A stretch of 64,000 nt of DNA from Stella humosa (GTDB lineage: Bacteria; Pseudomonadota; Alphaproteobacteria; ATCC43930; Allostellaceae). Under the pieces are notes generated by a model. It worked only from the letters and a program-made list of their open reading frames with translations. It was not told the origin of the DNA and ran no database searches. The stretch is taken from NCBI RefSeq assembly GCF_006738645.1, contig NZ_AP019700.1, forward strand, positions 4,756,001 through 4,820,000. The letters are read 5' to 3'. Shown here one piece after another: positions 38,206 to 46,653 of this stretch. Positions within the stretch are counted from its first letter, which is position 1; the number at the start of each line of letters is the position of its first letter. A program made the translations under genes and the position numbers.

Positions 38206-39806
38206 GCCGCCTCGCCGCGTATCAGGGCCGCCCCGCGCTCGCCGATCATCAGCGAGGCCGCATTGGTGTTGGCCGAGGTCACCGTCGGCATGACCGAGGC
38301 GTCGACCACGCGCAGCCCGTCGACGCCATGGACGCGCAAGGCGGGGTCGACCACCGCGCCCGGGTCGGTGCCCATGCGGCAGGTGCCGACGCAATGGAAG
38401 ACGGTGCCGCCGGCCGTCCGCACGAACTCGAAGATCTCGTCGTCCGTCTGCGCCGCCGGCCCCGGCAGCACCTCGTCGTCCCACAGGTCGCGGAAGGCGG
38501 GCTGGGCGTGGATCTCGCGCAGCATGCGCACGCCGGCCACGATGACGCGGCGGTCATGCGGGTCGGAGAAATATTCGGGCGCGATGCGCGGCTGCTCGCG
38601 CGGGTCGGTGGAGCGGATGGCGACCGTGCCGCGCGAGCGCGGGTGGCACTGCCAGACCGACGAGGTGAAGCCCGAATAGCGGTGCAGCGGCGTGCCCGGC
38701 CGGTCGACCGACAGCGGCATGACGTTGAACTGCACGTCGGGCCGGCCGCCCTCGGCCCACCGCGTGCAGGCAGCACCGCCGACCTGCCCCGCCCCCACGG
38801 TCAGCGGGCCGGCATTGCGGAAGAGCCAGTCGAACCCCATCCGGGCCAGTTGCACCGGGCTGCGCACGGCGTCGTTCAGCGAGATCGGCTGGCGCAGGCG
38901 GACGATCGTGCGCGCCTGGTAGTGGTCCTGCAGGTTGGCGCCGACGCCGGGCAGGTCGGCCAGCACCGGGATGCCATGCCCGCGCAGCAAGTCGGCCGGG
39001 CCGATGCCGGATAGCTGGAGAAGCTGGGGGGACTGCAGGGCGCCCGCCGACAGGATCACCTCGCCCTCGGCCCGGGCCGACCGGACCGTGCCGCCGTCCA
39101 GCCATTCGACGCCGACCGCGCGGCCACCCTCGACCAGCACGCGCCGGGCGAGCGCGCCGGTGACGATCGTCAGGTTGGCCCGGTCGCGGACAGGAGCCAG
39201 GAAGGCGGCCGACGCGCTGGCCCGCCAGCCGTCGCGCACGCTGAGCTGGTAGCGGCCGACCCCGTGGGTGGTCTCGCCGTTGAAATCCGGGTTGAAGGGC
39301 AGCCCCTGCTGCTGGGCCGCCGCCAGCCAGGCGTCGCAGGCCGGGTTGTGGTTGCGCAGGGGCGAGACGGTCATCTCGCCATGGCCGCCGCGATACTGGT
39401 CGGGCGGTCCCTGCCAGCGCTCCAGCCGGCGGAAATGCGGCAACACGTCGCGATAGGACCAGCCGGTGGCGCCAGCGGCCGCCCAGTCGTCGAAATCCGC
39501 GTGCTGGCCGCGAATGAAGATCAGCCCGTTGATCGAGCTGGAGCCCCCCAGGATGCGGCCGCGCGGCCAGACGATGGCGCGCCCGCCCGAGCCCTCGGAC
39601 GGCTCGGTCGCGAACAGGCGCGAGAAGCGCTCGTCATAGATCGTGCGGAAATAGCCGACCGGCAGGCGCAGCCAGAAATTGCGGTCGGCCCCGCCCGCCT
39701 CCAGCAGCAGCACGCGGCAGGCGGGGTCGGCCGACAGCCGGTTGGCGAGCACCGAGCCCGCCGAACCGCCGCCGACCACGACATAGTCGAAGACCGGAAG
39801 GGCCAA
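38202..39806 (-). CDS. GMC-family FAD-dependent oxidoreductase (choline dehydrogenase-like)
   Basis: 534 residues. A TTG start is assigned because it begins 4 bp after the binding-protein stop and directly yields the FAD-binding DYVVVGGGSAGSVLANRLSA; no ATG fits. GMC signatures: GRILGGSSSINGLIFIRGQH, VILSAGALQSPQLLQLSGIG and the C-terminal active-site region FHCVGTCRMGTDPG..SANTNAAS with its catalytic His/Asn pair. The enzyme oxidises an alcohol or polyol using FAD in the cytosol. Operon context with an ABC importer suggests it starts catabolism of the imported compound. Confidence 0.92.
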   Translation of the reverse strand: MALPVFDYVVVGGGSAGSVLANRLSADPACRVLLLEAGGADRNFWLRLPVGYFRTIYDERFSRLFATEPSEGSGGRAIVWPRGRILGGSSSINGLIFIRGQHADFDDWAAAGATGWSYRDVLPHFRRLERWQGPPDQYRGGHGEMTVSPLRNHNPACDAWLAAAQQQGLPFNPDFNGETTHGVGRYQLSVRDGWRASASAAFLAPVRDRANLTIVTGALARRVLVEGGRAVGVEWLDGGTVRSARAEGEVILSAGALQSPQLLQLSGIGPADLLRGHGIPVLADLPGVGANLQDHYQARTIVRLRQPISLNDAVRSPVQLARMGFDWLFRNAGPLTVGAGQVGGAACTRWAEGGRPDVQFNVMPLSVDRPGTPLHRYSGFTSSVWQCHPRSRGTVAIRSTDPREQPRIAPEYFSDPHDRRVIVAGVRMLREIHAQPAFRDLWDDEVLPGPAAQTDDEIFEFVRTAGGTVFHCVGTCRMGTDPGAVVDPALRVHGVDGLRVVDASVMPTVTSANTNAASLMIGERGAALIRGEAA

Positions 39807-39809
39807 GCG

Positions 39810-40826
39810 TCAGCCCTGGACGGTGTCGAGGAAGAGCTTGGGGTCGAAATATTGCGCGGCCGGCACCGGATTGGCGATCTTGGCCGCCTCCACATAGAAA
39901 TCCGTCACCTGCTGCAGCCACTTCGTCACCGAGCCGTCCGCATAGAGCTTCCGCCACTCCGCCGTCGGGAACACCTTCTGGGCGGCGAACTGCTCCTTGA
40001 TGTCGGCGATCGGCACCTGGGGATAGTGGTTCTTCTGCAGCACCTCGAGCGCCTCGTCCGTGCGGCCGACCAGCATGTCGTTGCCGGCCGCCCAGGCGCG
40101 CACGACCCGGGCCAGCACTTCGCGGTTCTTGGCATGGTAGTCGTTGGCCGCCGCCCAGCCCGAGACGATGGCGGCCTTGGGGTAGTAGGCCGAGGCATCG
40201 ACCAGCTTCTTGGCGCCCGGCACCTTGTCGCGCACGGTCACGTTGAAGGGGACCCACAAGGCGACGGCCGGCACGGCGCCGGCGATGAAGGACGTCACCG
40301 CCTCGGCCATGCGCTGGTTCAGGATCTCGACGTCGCCCGGGCCGATGCCGTTGGCACGCAGGGCGGTGTCGAGGAAGACGTGGGCCGTCGTGCCCGTGGT
40401 GGTCGCGATGCGCTTGCCCTTCAAGTCGGCGAAGCTGCGGATGCCCTGGTCCTCGCGCACCCAGAGCTGGGCGGTGGCGAACTCCACGCAGTTGGCCAGG
40501 AACATGCGGCCCTGGCCGCGCGCCGGGAAGTTCGAGATGACGGCGCCGGTCGACAGCATGTCGAGGCTGCCGCCAACCATCGCCTGGAACAGCTCCAGCC
40601 CGGTGGTGAAGGGTTTGAACTCGGGCTCCAGCCCGTTCCGGCCCCAGGCATCGAGATGCTGGGCCAGCCACATCTGGCCGTCGACCGCCAGCGTGTGCAG
40701 GTAGCCGATGCGGATCCTGGTCTTCGCCTGGGCGAGTGCCGGCATGGTCAGCGCGGGCATGCCGAGCGCTGCCAGCCCGGCCGTGGCGGCGGTGCCGGCG
40801 AGCAGCCGGCGGCGGGTGGTCTGCAT
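39810..40826 (-). CDS. ABC transporter substrate-binding protein (NMT1/SsuA-like), Tat-type signal
   Basis: 338 residues from the ATG at 40826 (GGGAGGA eight bases upstream). The N-terminus TTRRRLLAGTAATAGLAALG has a twin-Arg-like signal. Periplasmic NMT1-type domain: IGYLHTLAVDGQMWLAQHLD, ELFQAMVGGSLDMLSTGAVI, DLKGKRIATTTGTTAHVFLD and ILNQRMAEAVTSFIAG. It lies 26 bp after the ATPase gene and 4 bp before the GMC gene. The ligand is unknown; the gene context suggests a compound oxidised by a GMC enzyme. Confidence 0.92.
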   Translation of the reverse strand: MQTTRRRLLAGTAATAGLAALGMPALTMPALAQAKTRIRIGYLHTLAVDGQMWLAQHLDAWGRNGLEPEFKPFTTGLELFQAMVGGSLDMLSTGAVISNFPARGQGRMFLANCVEFATAQLWVREDQGIRSFADLKGKRIATTTGTTAHVFLDTALRANGIGPGDVEILNQRMAEAVTSFIAGAVPAVALWVPFNVTVRDKVPGAKKLVDASAYYPKAAIVSGWAAANDYHAKNREVLARVVRAWAAGNDMLVGRTDEALEVLQKNHYPQVPIADIKEQFAAQKVFPTAEWRKLYADGSVTKWLQQVTDFYVEAAKIANPVPAAQYFDPKLFLDTVQG

Positions 40827-40852
40827 GGTCTGGTCCTCCCTTGCTTGTTGTT

Positions 40853-41653
40853 TCACTCGGCGACAGCCTGGCCCAGGCGGGCCTGGGCCGCATACTCCGC
40901 CATCACCAGGTCGCGCAGGTGCGAGCGGAGGCGGCCGAATTCCGGCTGCTCGTGCAAGGCCTCGGTGCGGGGATAGGCAAACGGCACCTCGACGATCTCG
41001 CGGATGCGGGTGGGCCTGGCCGTCATCACGACGATGCGCGAGGAGAGGTAGAGCGCCTCCTCGACCGAATGGGTGATCATCATCACCGTTTTGCCCTCGG
41101 CCCGCAGCACGTCCAGCAGCAGGTTCTGCATGGCGCTGCGGGTCTGCGCGTCGAGCGCGCCGAAGGGCTCGTCCATCAACAGGAACTGCGGCTCGACGGC
41201 GTAGGCGCGGGCCAGCGCCAGGCGCTGGCGCATGCCGCCCGACAGGGTGCGCGGCCAGGCGTCGGCGAAATCCTCCAGCCCCATCAGGCGCATGTAGCGC
41301 CGCGCGATCTCGGCCCGCTCGGCTGGCGGGCGGCGGTTGGCCCGCAGCTTCAGCCCGAACTCGATGTTCTGGCGCACCGTCAGCCAGGGGAAGACGCCAT
41401 ATTCCTGGAAGATCACGCCGCGATCGGGCCCCGGGCCGGCGATCGGCTTGCCATCCAGCAGCACGCGGCCGGCGGTCGGCTGCATGAAGCCCGCCACCAT
41501 GTTCAGCATCGTCGTCTTGCCGCAGCCGGACGGGCCGATGACCGAGACGAACTCGCCGTCATGGATGGTGTAGCTGACGTCGTCGACGACGCGCAGCCCA
41601 CCGAAGCTGACGGAGACGTTCTCGAACGCGATGCGAACGGGGGTGGCGGTCAT
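40853..41653 (-). CDS. ABC transporter ATP-binding protein
   Basis: 266 residues. Walker A IGPSGCGKTTMLNMVAG, Q-loop IFQEYGVFPWLTVRQN, signature LSGGMRQRLALARAYA, Walker B FLLMDEPFGALDAQT and switch MITHSVEEAL are intact; TauB/SsuB-like length and order. Start ATG at 41653 overlaps the permease stop (ATGA). It drives the importer together with 41650-42414 and 39810-40826. Confidence 0.95.
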   Translation of the reverse strand: MTATPVRIAFENVSVSFGGLRVVDDVSYTIHDGEFVSVIGPSGCGKTTMLNMVAGFMQPTAGRVLLDGKPIAGPGPDRGVIFQEYGVFPWLTVRQNIEFGLKLRANRRPPAERAEIARRYMRLMGLEDFADAWPRTLSGGMRQRLALARAYAVEPQFLLMDEPFGALDAQTRSAMQNLLLDVLRAEGKTVMMITHSVEEALYLSSRIVVMTARPTRIREIVEVPFAYPRTEALHEQPEFGRLRSHLRDLVMAEYAAQARLGQAVAE

Positions 41654-42414
41654 GCCATGCGCTCCTGCCAGACCAGCAGGCGACGGGCGACCCGCCGCAG
41701 CACGAGGTCCATCGCCAGCGCGATGAAGCCGATCGAGATGATGCCGACATAGATGATGTCGAGCTGGAAGAACGACGCCGCGTCCTGGATCAGGGCGCCC
41801 AGGCCGCGCTGGGCCGCGATCAGCTCCGATGCCACCAGGGTCGCCCAGGCGACGCCGAGCGCCACCCGCAGCGCCGTCAGCATGTGCGGCACCGTCATCG
41901 GCACCACTACCTTCAGGAAGATCTCGCGGTCGTTGGCGCCGAGCGTGCGGGCGACGCGCAGATAGATCGGGCTGATCTGGGCGATGCCCTCATACATGAC
42001 GATGACGCCCGCGAAGAACGCCGCGTAGAAGAGGATCACCGTCTTGGCCAGTTCGTCGACGCCGAAATGGACGATGACCAGCGGGATCAGCGCGATCGGC
42101 GGCAGGGCGCGGAAGAAGTTCACGAGCGGGTCGACGAAGACCCTGACCGGGCGATACCAGCCGAGCACGAAGCCCGCCGGCACCGCCAGCGCGATGCCGA
42201 GCGCCACCCCGGTCAGCACCCGGCGGGTCGACATCAGCACGTCCATCGGCAGGCGGCCCGACGACAGCTCGGCGAAGCGGGCGGCGACCGCGTGCGGCGG
42301 CGGCACCAGGGCCGGATTGATCAGCCCGCTGTAGTGGACCGCATACCAGAGGCCGACGATCGCCAGCCAAGGCGACAGGATCAACGCCGTGCGTCGCAAG
42401 TGGCCCCCGATCAT
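41650..42414 (-). CDS. ABC transporter permease (SsuC/TauC type)
   Basis: 254 residues with about six membrane segments. EAA region ISPIYLRVARTLGANDREIF and the family motif ASELIAAQRGLGALIQDAAS. ATG at 42414 (MIGGHLRRTALILSPWLAI). First gene of the minus-strand operon permease-ATPase-binding protein-GMC-NTF2; divergent from the GntR gene across a very short shared control region. Confidence 0.93.
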   Translation of the reverse strand: MIGGHLRRTALILSPWLAIVGLWYAVHYSGLINPALVPPPHAVAARFAELSSGRLPMDVLMSTRRVLTGVALGIALAVPAGFVLGWYRPVRVFVDPLVNFFRALPPIALIPLVIVHFGVDELAKTVILFYAAFFAGVIVMYEGIAQISPIYLRVARTLGANDREIFLKVVVPMTVPHMLTALRVALGVAWATLVASELIAAQRGLGALIQDAASFFQLDIIYVGIISIGFIALAMDLVLRRVARRLLVWQERMA

Positions 42415-42420
42415 CCTATA

Positions 42421-42467
42421 GTTGGAACGTTCTCTCCCTGCCCGAAACGTACGCAAGTTGGGATGTT
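42421..42467. promoter_or_regulatory. Direct repeat between divergent GntR and ABC genes, candidate operator
   Basis: GTTGGAACGTT at 42421-42431 and GTTGGGATGTT at 42457-42467 match at 9 of 11 positions and lie 36 bp apart start to start, close to the permease start and at or within the 5' end of the regulator gene. Spacing and location fit binding by the adjacent GntR/UTRA regulator; HutC-type operators are more often palindromic, so this is tentative. Confidence 0.4.
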
Positions 42468-43216
42468 TGGCACAAGCACGTAAATCACCGGCCCATCCGC
42501 TGTTCGGCGCCAGCCGGGTCCCGCTCTACCTGCAGCTGGCCGAGGTGCTGCGCCGTCATGTCGGCCGGGGCCGCTGGCCGGCGGGCGCGACGCTGCCGTC
42601 GATCGAGGCGCTGATGGCGGAATTCCAGGTGGCGCGCGTCACCGTGCGACAGGCCGTGGCCTTGCTGGCACGGGAAGGCCTGCTGTCGCCCCAGCGCGGC
42701 CGGGGCACCTTCGTCACCCGGGCCGAGGAGGCGCGCCACCGGCTGAAGGTCGAGACGACGCTGGCTGACCTGGTGGAGATGTACCGGGGCGACGTCCCGG
42801 AACTGCTGACCATCGCCGAATCGGACACCGCCCCCACGCTGACCGAGCGCGACGGCATGGCGGCGCCGGCCTATTTCCAGATGCGGCGGGTCCACTCCCG
42901 CCATGGCGAGCGCTATTGCGTCATCACCATCCATATCGATCTGCGCATCTTCCGCCTGGCGCCCGAGCGCTTCCGGCACGAGGTCATCCTGCCGGTGCTG
43001 GTGGCGATCCCGGGCCTGGAGATCGCGCGCGCCCGCCAGACGCTGGAGATATCCCGGGCCGACCCCGAGGTGGCCGGCCTGCTCGGCATCCCCGTCAACG
43101 AGCCGATCGCCGAGGTGCGCCGGGTACTATGCGACCCCGCCGGCACGGTCATCTACCTGGCCGAGGTCACCTATCGCGGCGACTATGTCCATCTCGACAT
43201 GGATCTGCGGCCCTGA
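42422..43216 (+). CDS. GntR-family (HutC/UTRA) transcriptional regulator
   Basis: Up to 264 residues. The start is unclear: TTG codons at 42422, 42458 and 42467 are the only options before the DNA-binding domain. The winged helix-turn-helix runs from VPLYLQLAEVLRRHVGRGRW to VRQAVALLAREGLLSPQRGR and is followed by a UTRA effector domain (RMRRVHS-like, here FQMRRVHSRHGERYCVITI; VNEPIAEVRRVLCDPAGTVI). It is divergent from the ABC/GMC operon, which it most likely controls, with the imported compound or a metabolite as effector. Ligand identity is not inferable. Confidence 0.9.
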   Translation: MERSLPARNVRKLGCLAQARKSPAHPLFGASRVPLYLQLAEVLRRHVGRGRWPAGATLPSIEALMAEFQVARVTVRQAVALLAREGLLSPQRGRGTFVTRAEEARHRLKVETTLADLVEMYRGDVPELLTIAESDTAPTLTERDGMAAPAYFQMRRVHSRHGERYCVITIHIDLRIFRLAPERFRHEVILPVLVAIPGLEIARARQTLEISRADPEVAGLLGIPVNEPIAEVRRVLCDPAGTVIYLAEVTYRGDYVHLDMDLRP

Positions 43217-43249
43217 ACGCGGGGCCGCGGACCTGCTAGGATGGCGGCC

Positions 43250-43456
43250 ATGCGTGCCTGGGACATCCCCTCCCCTTGCGTCGGCATCTGCCGGCTCGAT
43301 GCCGATTCGGGCCTTTGCCAGGGCTGCCATCGCACCATTGCCGAGATTTCCGCCTGGCCGCGGCTGGACGCGCCCGCCCGCCTGGCCCTGCTGGACGAGA
43401 TCGCCCGCCGCCAGCGTGCCGAAGCCGAACGCCAACCGGCCGGCGGGGCGTGCTAG
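43250..43456 (+). CDS. DUF1289 small cysteine-rich protein
   Basis: 68 residues from the ATG at 43250 (AGGA eight bases upstream; a second ATG at 43241 adds three). DUF1289 signature SPCVGICRLDADSGLCQGCH..EISAW with four conserved cysteines, likely a small metal or Fe-S binding module. Common in proteobacteria; biochemical role unknown. Lies 33 bp after the GntR gene. Confidence 0.87.
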   Translation: MRAWDIPSPCVGICRLDADSGLCQGCHRTIAEISAWPRLDAPARLALLDEIARRQRAEAERQPAGGAC

Positions 43457-43499
43457 ACTCGCCAGAATCAAGCCATCCATTTCCTGCCCCGAGGCCGCC

Positions 43500-43832
43500 A
43501 TGCGACGCCAGTTCCCCCTTGCCGCCCGCCTGATCCCCCTGGCCGCGACCCTGCTGGCCCTGTCGGCCTGCGCCAGCCAGAGCTGGGTCAAGCCGGGGGT
43601 CGAAGACGCGCAGATGCGCGCCGACCACCGCGAATGCGTGCGCCTGGCCCAGCCCGCCGTCGAGCGCGATGCCCGCATCGAGAGCGACATCATGTCGACC
43701 CGCGGCGACGACTATCGCCGGTCGGGCCAGATGATGACGCGCAGCAACGTCGCCGAGGCGCGCACCGCCGGGCGCCAGGACGACGAGGTCTATAGCTGCA
43801 TGCGCGGGCGCGGCTACTCGCAGGGCGAATAG
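43500..43832 (+). CDS. Small predicted lipoprotein
   Basis: 110 residues. Typical lipoprotein signal LIPLAATLLALSACASQSWV with lipobox LSAC. The mature part is short, charged and Arg/Asp-rich (ADHRECVRLAQPAVERDARI) and ends in YSCMRGRGYSQGE, with two further cysteines that could form a disulfide. No family recognised by eye. The ATG lies 43 bp after the DUF1289 stop on the same strand. Confidence 0.8.
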   Translation: MRRQFPLAARLIPLAATLLALSACASQSWVKPGVEDAQMRADHRECVRLAQPAVERDARIESDIMSTRGDDYRRSGQMMTRSNVAEARTAGRQDDEVYSCMRGRGYSQGE

Positions 43833-43857
43833 GCGCCGCGGGCGAAGCAGGCGGCCG

Positions 43858-44307
43858 ATGACGGCAGCCACCGTGGGCGTCGGGGCGATCGACCCGACCG
43901 ACCCGGCCAGCTTCCGCCTGTGGCGGGAGGAAATCCTGCGCTATGGCGACATGGACACCAACGGCCATGTGAACAACGTCGCCATCTCGCAGTTCTGCGA
44001 GGGCGGCCGCGTCGCCTTCGAGCGCACGGGCGACCTGCAGCGCGACAACCCGGAGTACGGCCTGTCGCTGGCCAAGGTGACGATCGAGTTCCGCGCCGAG
44101 GCGTACTTTCCCGGCATGGTGCGTATCGGCACGCGCGTCATGGGCTTCGGCCGCTCGTCCTGCCGGCTGCTCCAGGGGCTGTTCCAGGACGGGCGCTGCA
44201 TCGCCACCAGCGAGGCGGTGTCAGTCTGCTTCGACATCCGGGCGCGCAAGGCGGCCCCCTATCCCGAGGCCTTCAAGGCCCGGATCCTGAAGATCGCCGG
44301 CGGCTGA
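43858..44307 (+). CDS. Acyl-CoA thioesterase, hotdog fold (4HBT-like)
   Basis: 149 residues. Hotdog-fold thioesterase features: YGDMDTNGHVNNVAISQFCE (catalytic Asp with the NGHVNN turn), LAKVTIEFRAEAYFPGMVRI and FQDGRCIATSEAVSVCFDI. It would hydrolyse acyl-CoA or a related thioester in the cytosol. ATG at 43858; the next gene starts 6 bp after its stop, so the two are probably co-transcribed. Chain-length specificity unknown. Confidence 0.9.
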   Translation: MTAATVGVGAIDPTDPASFRLWREEILRYGDMDTNGHVNNVAISQFCEGGRVAFERTGDLQRDNPEYGLSLAKVTIEFRAEAYFPGMVRIGTRVMGFGRSSCRLLQGLFQDGRCIATSEAVSVCFDIRARKAAPYPEAFKARILKIAGG

Positions 44308-44312
44308 CAGCG

Positions 44313-45239
44313 ATGGAAGCGCCCGGCGTGCCGATCCCCCGCTCCGCCTTCCTGCGGCTGGCCGCGGCGGCAGCCCTGGGCGCGGGAACCGCGGGGGCGG
44401 CCGAGCCGGCGACGATGGCGACGCGGCCGATCCCGTCGACCGGCCAGCCCTTGCCGGTGATCGGCTGTGGCACCTGGCGCACCTTCGACGTGGCGGCGGA
44501 GCCGGCGGCGCTCGCCCCGCTGGCCGAGGTGCTGGCGGTGCTGTTCCGCGCCGGCGGTTCGGTGATCGACAGCTCGCCCATGTATGGCCGATCCGAGGCG
44601 GTGGTGGGCCAGTTGCTGACGCAGGCGCGAAGCCATGACCGTGCCTTCGTCGCGACCAAAGTGTGGACGCGCGGCCGCGAGGCCGGCATCGCCCAGATGC
44701 GCCAGTCGATGGCCCTGCTCCAGCGCCGACGGGTCGAGCTGATGCAGGTCCACAACCTGGTCGACTGGAAGACCCACCTGGCGACGCTGCGGCGCTGGAA
44801 GGCCGAGGGCCTGGTCGGCCATGTCGGCATCACCCACTACACCCAGTCGGCCCATGACGAGCTGGAAGCGGTGATGCGGGCCGAGCCGCTGGACTTCGTG
44901 CAGATCAACTACGCGCTGGACGACCGCGCGGTCGAACGCCGCATCCTGCCGCTGGCGGCCGACCGCGGCATGGCGGTCCTGGTCAACCAGCCGTTCGGCG
45001 GCGGCGGGCTGCTGCGCGGCCTGCGCGACCGGCCGCTGCCCGACTGGGCGGGCGAGATCGGCTGCCGGACATGGGCGCAGATCCTGCTGAAGTTCCTGCT
45101 GGGGCACCCGGCCGTGACCTGCGTCATCCCCGGTACCAGCCGGCCGGCGCACATGGCCGACAATGCCGCCGCCGGCAGCGGCCCGGTACCGGACGAGGCG
45201 GTGCGGGCGCGGATCGCGGCTGCCTGGCAGGCCGGCTGA
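44313..45239 (+). CDS. Aldo/keto reductase with N-terminal signal-like sequence
   Basis: 308 residues. The first ~30 residues (RSAFLRLAAAAALGAGTAGA) look like an export signal, unusual for a normally cytosolic family. The AKR barrel follows with the full catalytic tetrad: Asp and Tyr in VIDSSPMYGRSE, Lys in FVATKVWTRG, His in LMQVHNLVDW. The end of the barrel is LLGHPAVTCVIPGTSRPAHM (cofactor-phosphate contacts). It probably reduces a carbonyl with NADPH; location uncertain because of the leader. Starts 6 bp after the thioesterase stop. Confidence 0.9.
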   Translation: MEAPGVPIPRSAFLRLAAAAALGAGTAGAAEPATMATRPIPSTGQPLPVIGCGTWRTFDVAAEPAALAPLAEVLAVLFRAGGSVIDSSPMYGRSEAVVGQLLTQARSHDRAFVATKVWTRGREAGIAQMRQSMALLQRRRVELMQVHNLVDWKTHLATLRRWKAEGLVGHVGITHYTQSAHDELEAVMRAEPLDFVQINYALDDRAVERRILPLAADRGMAVLVNQPFGGGGLLRGLRDRPLPDWAGEIGCRTWAQILLKFLLGHPAVTCVIPGTSRPAHMADNAAAGSGPVPDEAVRARIAAAWQAG

Positions 45240-45296
45240 GACGAGCGGGCAAGGCCGCACTTGCCGCCGGGCGGCGCATCACTATGCTGCCGCGCC

Positions 45297-46496
45297 ATGC
45301 AAGACAATCCGAAGACGCGGCCACGCGTCACCCTGCTGCCCGGCCACGACAAGCGCGCCCGCCACGGCCACCCCTGGATCTATTCCAACGAGATCGCCAT
45401 GGACGCGGCCGCCAAGGCGCTGCCGCCCGGCACGCTGGTGACGGTGGTGACGGCCGAAGGCACCCAGGTCGCGGCCGCCACGTTCAACCCGCACACCCTG
45501 ATCGCCGCCCGCGTGCTGACGCGCGAGGCCGGCAGCCACATCCATGACGAGTTCATCCGCCGCCGGGTCCGGCGCGCGCTCGATATCCGCGACCGGCTGT
45601 TCCCGCGCCCCTTCTATCGGCTGATTCATGCCGAGGCCGACGGATTACCGGGCCTGGTCGTCGACCGCTATGGCGACGTGCTGGCGGTGCAGTTGAATAC
45701 CGCCGGCATGGCCATGCTGTGGCCGTCGGTGATGGAAGCCTTGCAGGCGATCATCAACCCGCGTGCCATCGTGCTGCGTGGCGACAGTTCGGCCCGCACC
45801 CAGGAAGGCCTGCCGCTCGGTGTCGAGATGGCGCTGGGCGAGCTCGATGGCCCGGTCGAGATCGAGGAAAATGGCGGTCGCTTCTCCATCGACGTGATGG
45901 GCGGGCAGAAGACCGGCTGGTTCTTCGACCAGCGGGAGAACCGGGCCTGGGTGTCCCGCCTGGCGCAAGGTTCGCGCGTCCTCGACCTCTACACGTATGG
46001 CGGTGGCTTCGCGGTGGCTGCCGCCCTGGCCGGCGCCAGCGAGGTGCTGGCGATCGACCGGTCGGAGCCGGCCCTGGCGAACGCCAGCACGGGCGCCCGG
46101 CTGAGCGGCGTCGAGGGCGTATGCACCTTCAAGCGCGGCGAGGTCTTCGCCGAACTGGAAGGCCGCGCCAAGGGCGAGGAATTGTGGGATCTCGTCATCG
46201 CCGACCCGCCGGCCTTCGTGAAGTCCCGCAAGGACCTGGCGTCGGGCACCCGCGGCTATCGCAAGTTGGCCAAGCTGTCGGCCCAGGTGACGAAGCCGGG
46301 CGGCTATCTCTTCATCGCCTCATGCTCGCACAATGTGGAGCTGTCGGTCTTCGCCGAGCAGGTGGCGCGCGGGGTGGCCGATGCAAACCGCTCGGCGCGC
46401 ATCCTGCGCACGGGCGGCGCCGGGCCGGACCATCCGGTGCACCCGATGCTGCCGGAAAGCGCCTACCTGAAGAGCCTGACGCTGGCGATCGACTGA
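45297..46496 (+). CDS. rlmI: 23S rRNA (cytosine-5) methyltransferase RlmI-like
   Basis: 399 residues starting at MQDNPKTRPRVTLLPGHDKR. Layout matches RlmI/YccW: N-terminal PUA domain (HPWIYSNEIAMDAAAKALPP), RlmI-specific EEHD-like domain, then a Rossmann SAM-methyltransferase (GWFFDQRENRAWVSRLAQGS, VLDLYTYGGGFAVAAALAGA, DLVIADPPAFVKSRKDLASG) and closing FIASCSHNVE (catalytic Cys). Methylates a cytosine in 23S rRNA. Single gene; convergent with ccmI. Confidence 0.92.
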   Translation: MQDNPKTRPRVTLLPGHDKRARHGHPWIYSNEIAMDAAAKALPPGTLVTVVTAEGTQVAAATFNPHTLIAARVLTREAGSHIHDEFIRRRVRRALDIRDRLFPRPFYRLIHAEADGLPGLVVDRYGDVLAVQLNTAGMAMLWPSVMEALQAIINPRAIVLRGDSSARTQEGLPLGVEMALGELDGPVEIEENGGRFSIDVMGGQKTGWFFDQRENRAWVSRLAQGSRVLDLYTYGGGFAVAAALAGASEVLAIDRSEPALANASTGARLSGVEGVCTFKRGEVFAELEGRAKGEELWDLVIADPPAFVKSRKDLASGTRGYRKLAKLSAQVTKPGGYLFIASCSHNVELSVFAEQVARGVADANRSARILRTGGAGPDHPVHPMLPESAYLKSLTLAID

Positions 46497-46517
46497 GTAT
46501 CGTCTTGGGAGGGGGAT

Positions 46518-46605
46518 GGACCCGGCCGGAGGGGGGCACCGGCCGGGTCCGTCGCTTGGGGAAGCGAGGTCGAGAGCACCCTTGGGGAGGGGGGATCGTG
46601 CTCTC
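46518..46605. repeat. Two strong inverted repeats in the rlmI-ccmI convergent gap
   Basis: GGACCCGGCCGG (46518-46529) pairs perfectly with CCGGCCGGGTCC (46539-46550) around a 9-base loop. GAGAGCAC (46572-46579) pairs perfectly with GTGCTCTC (46598-46605). Read on the minus strand the loops are C-rich (CCCCCCT, CCCCCCTCCCC) and resemble the terminator loops of the two small-RNA candidates at 53.9 and 54.2 kb. No T-run follows either hairpin on either strand. Possible bidirectional terminator or third small-RNA-like element. Confidence 0.5.
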
Positions 46606-46653
46606 ATAGGTACAGACGCTTTACCCCCCGAAAAGGTTCACGCCCCGATTCGA

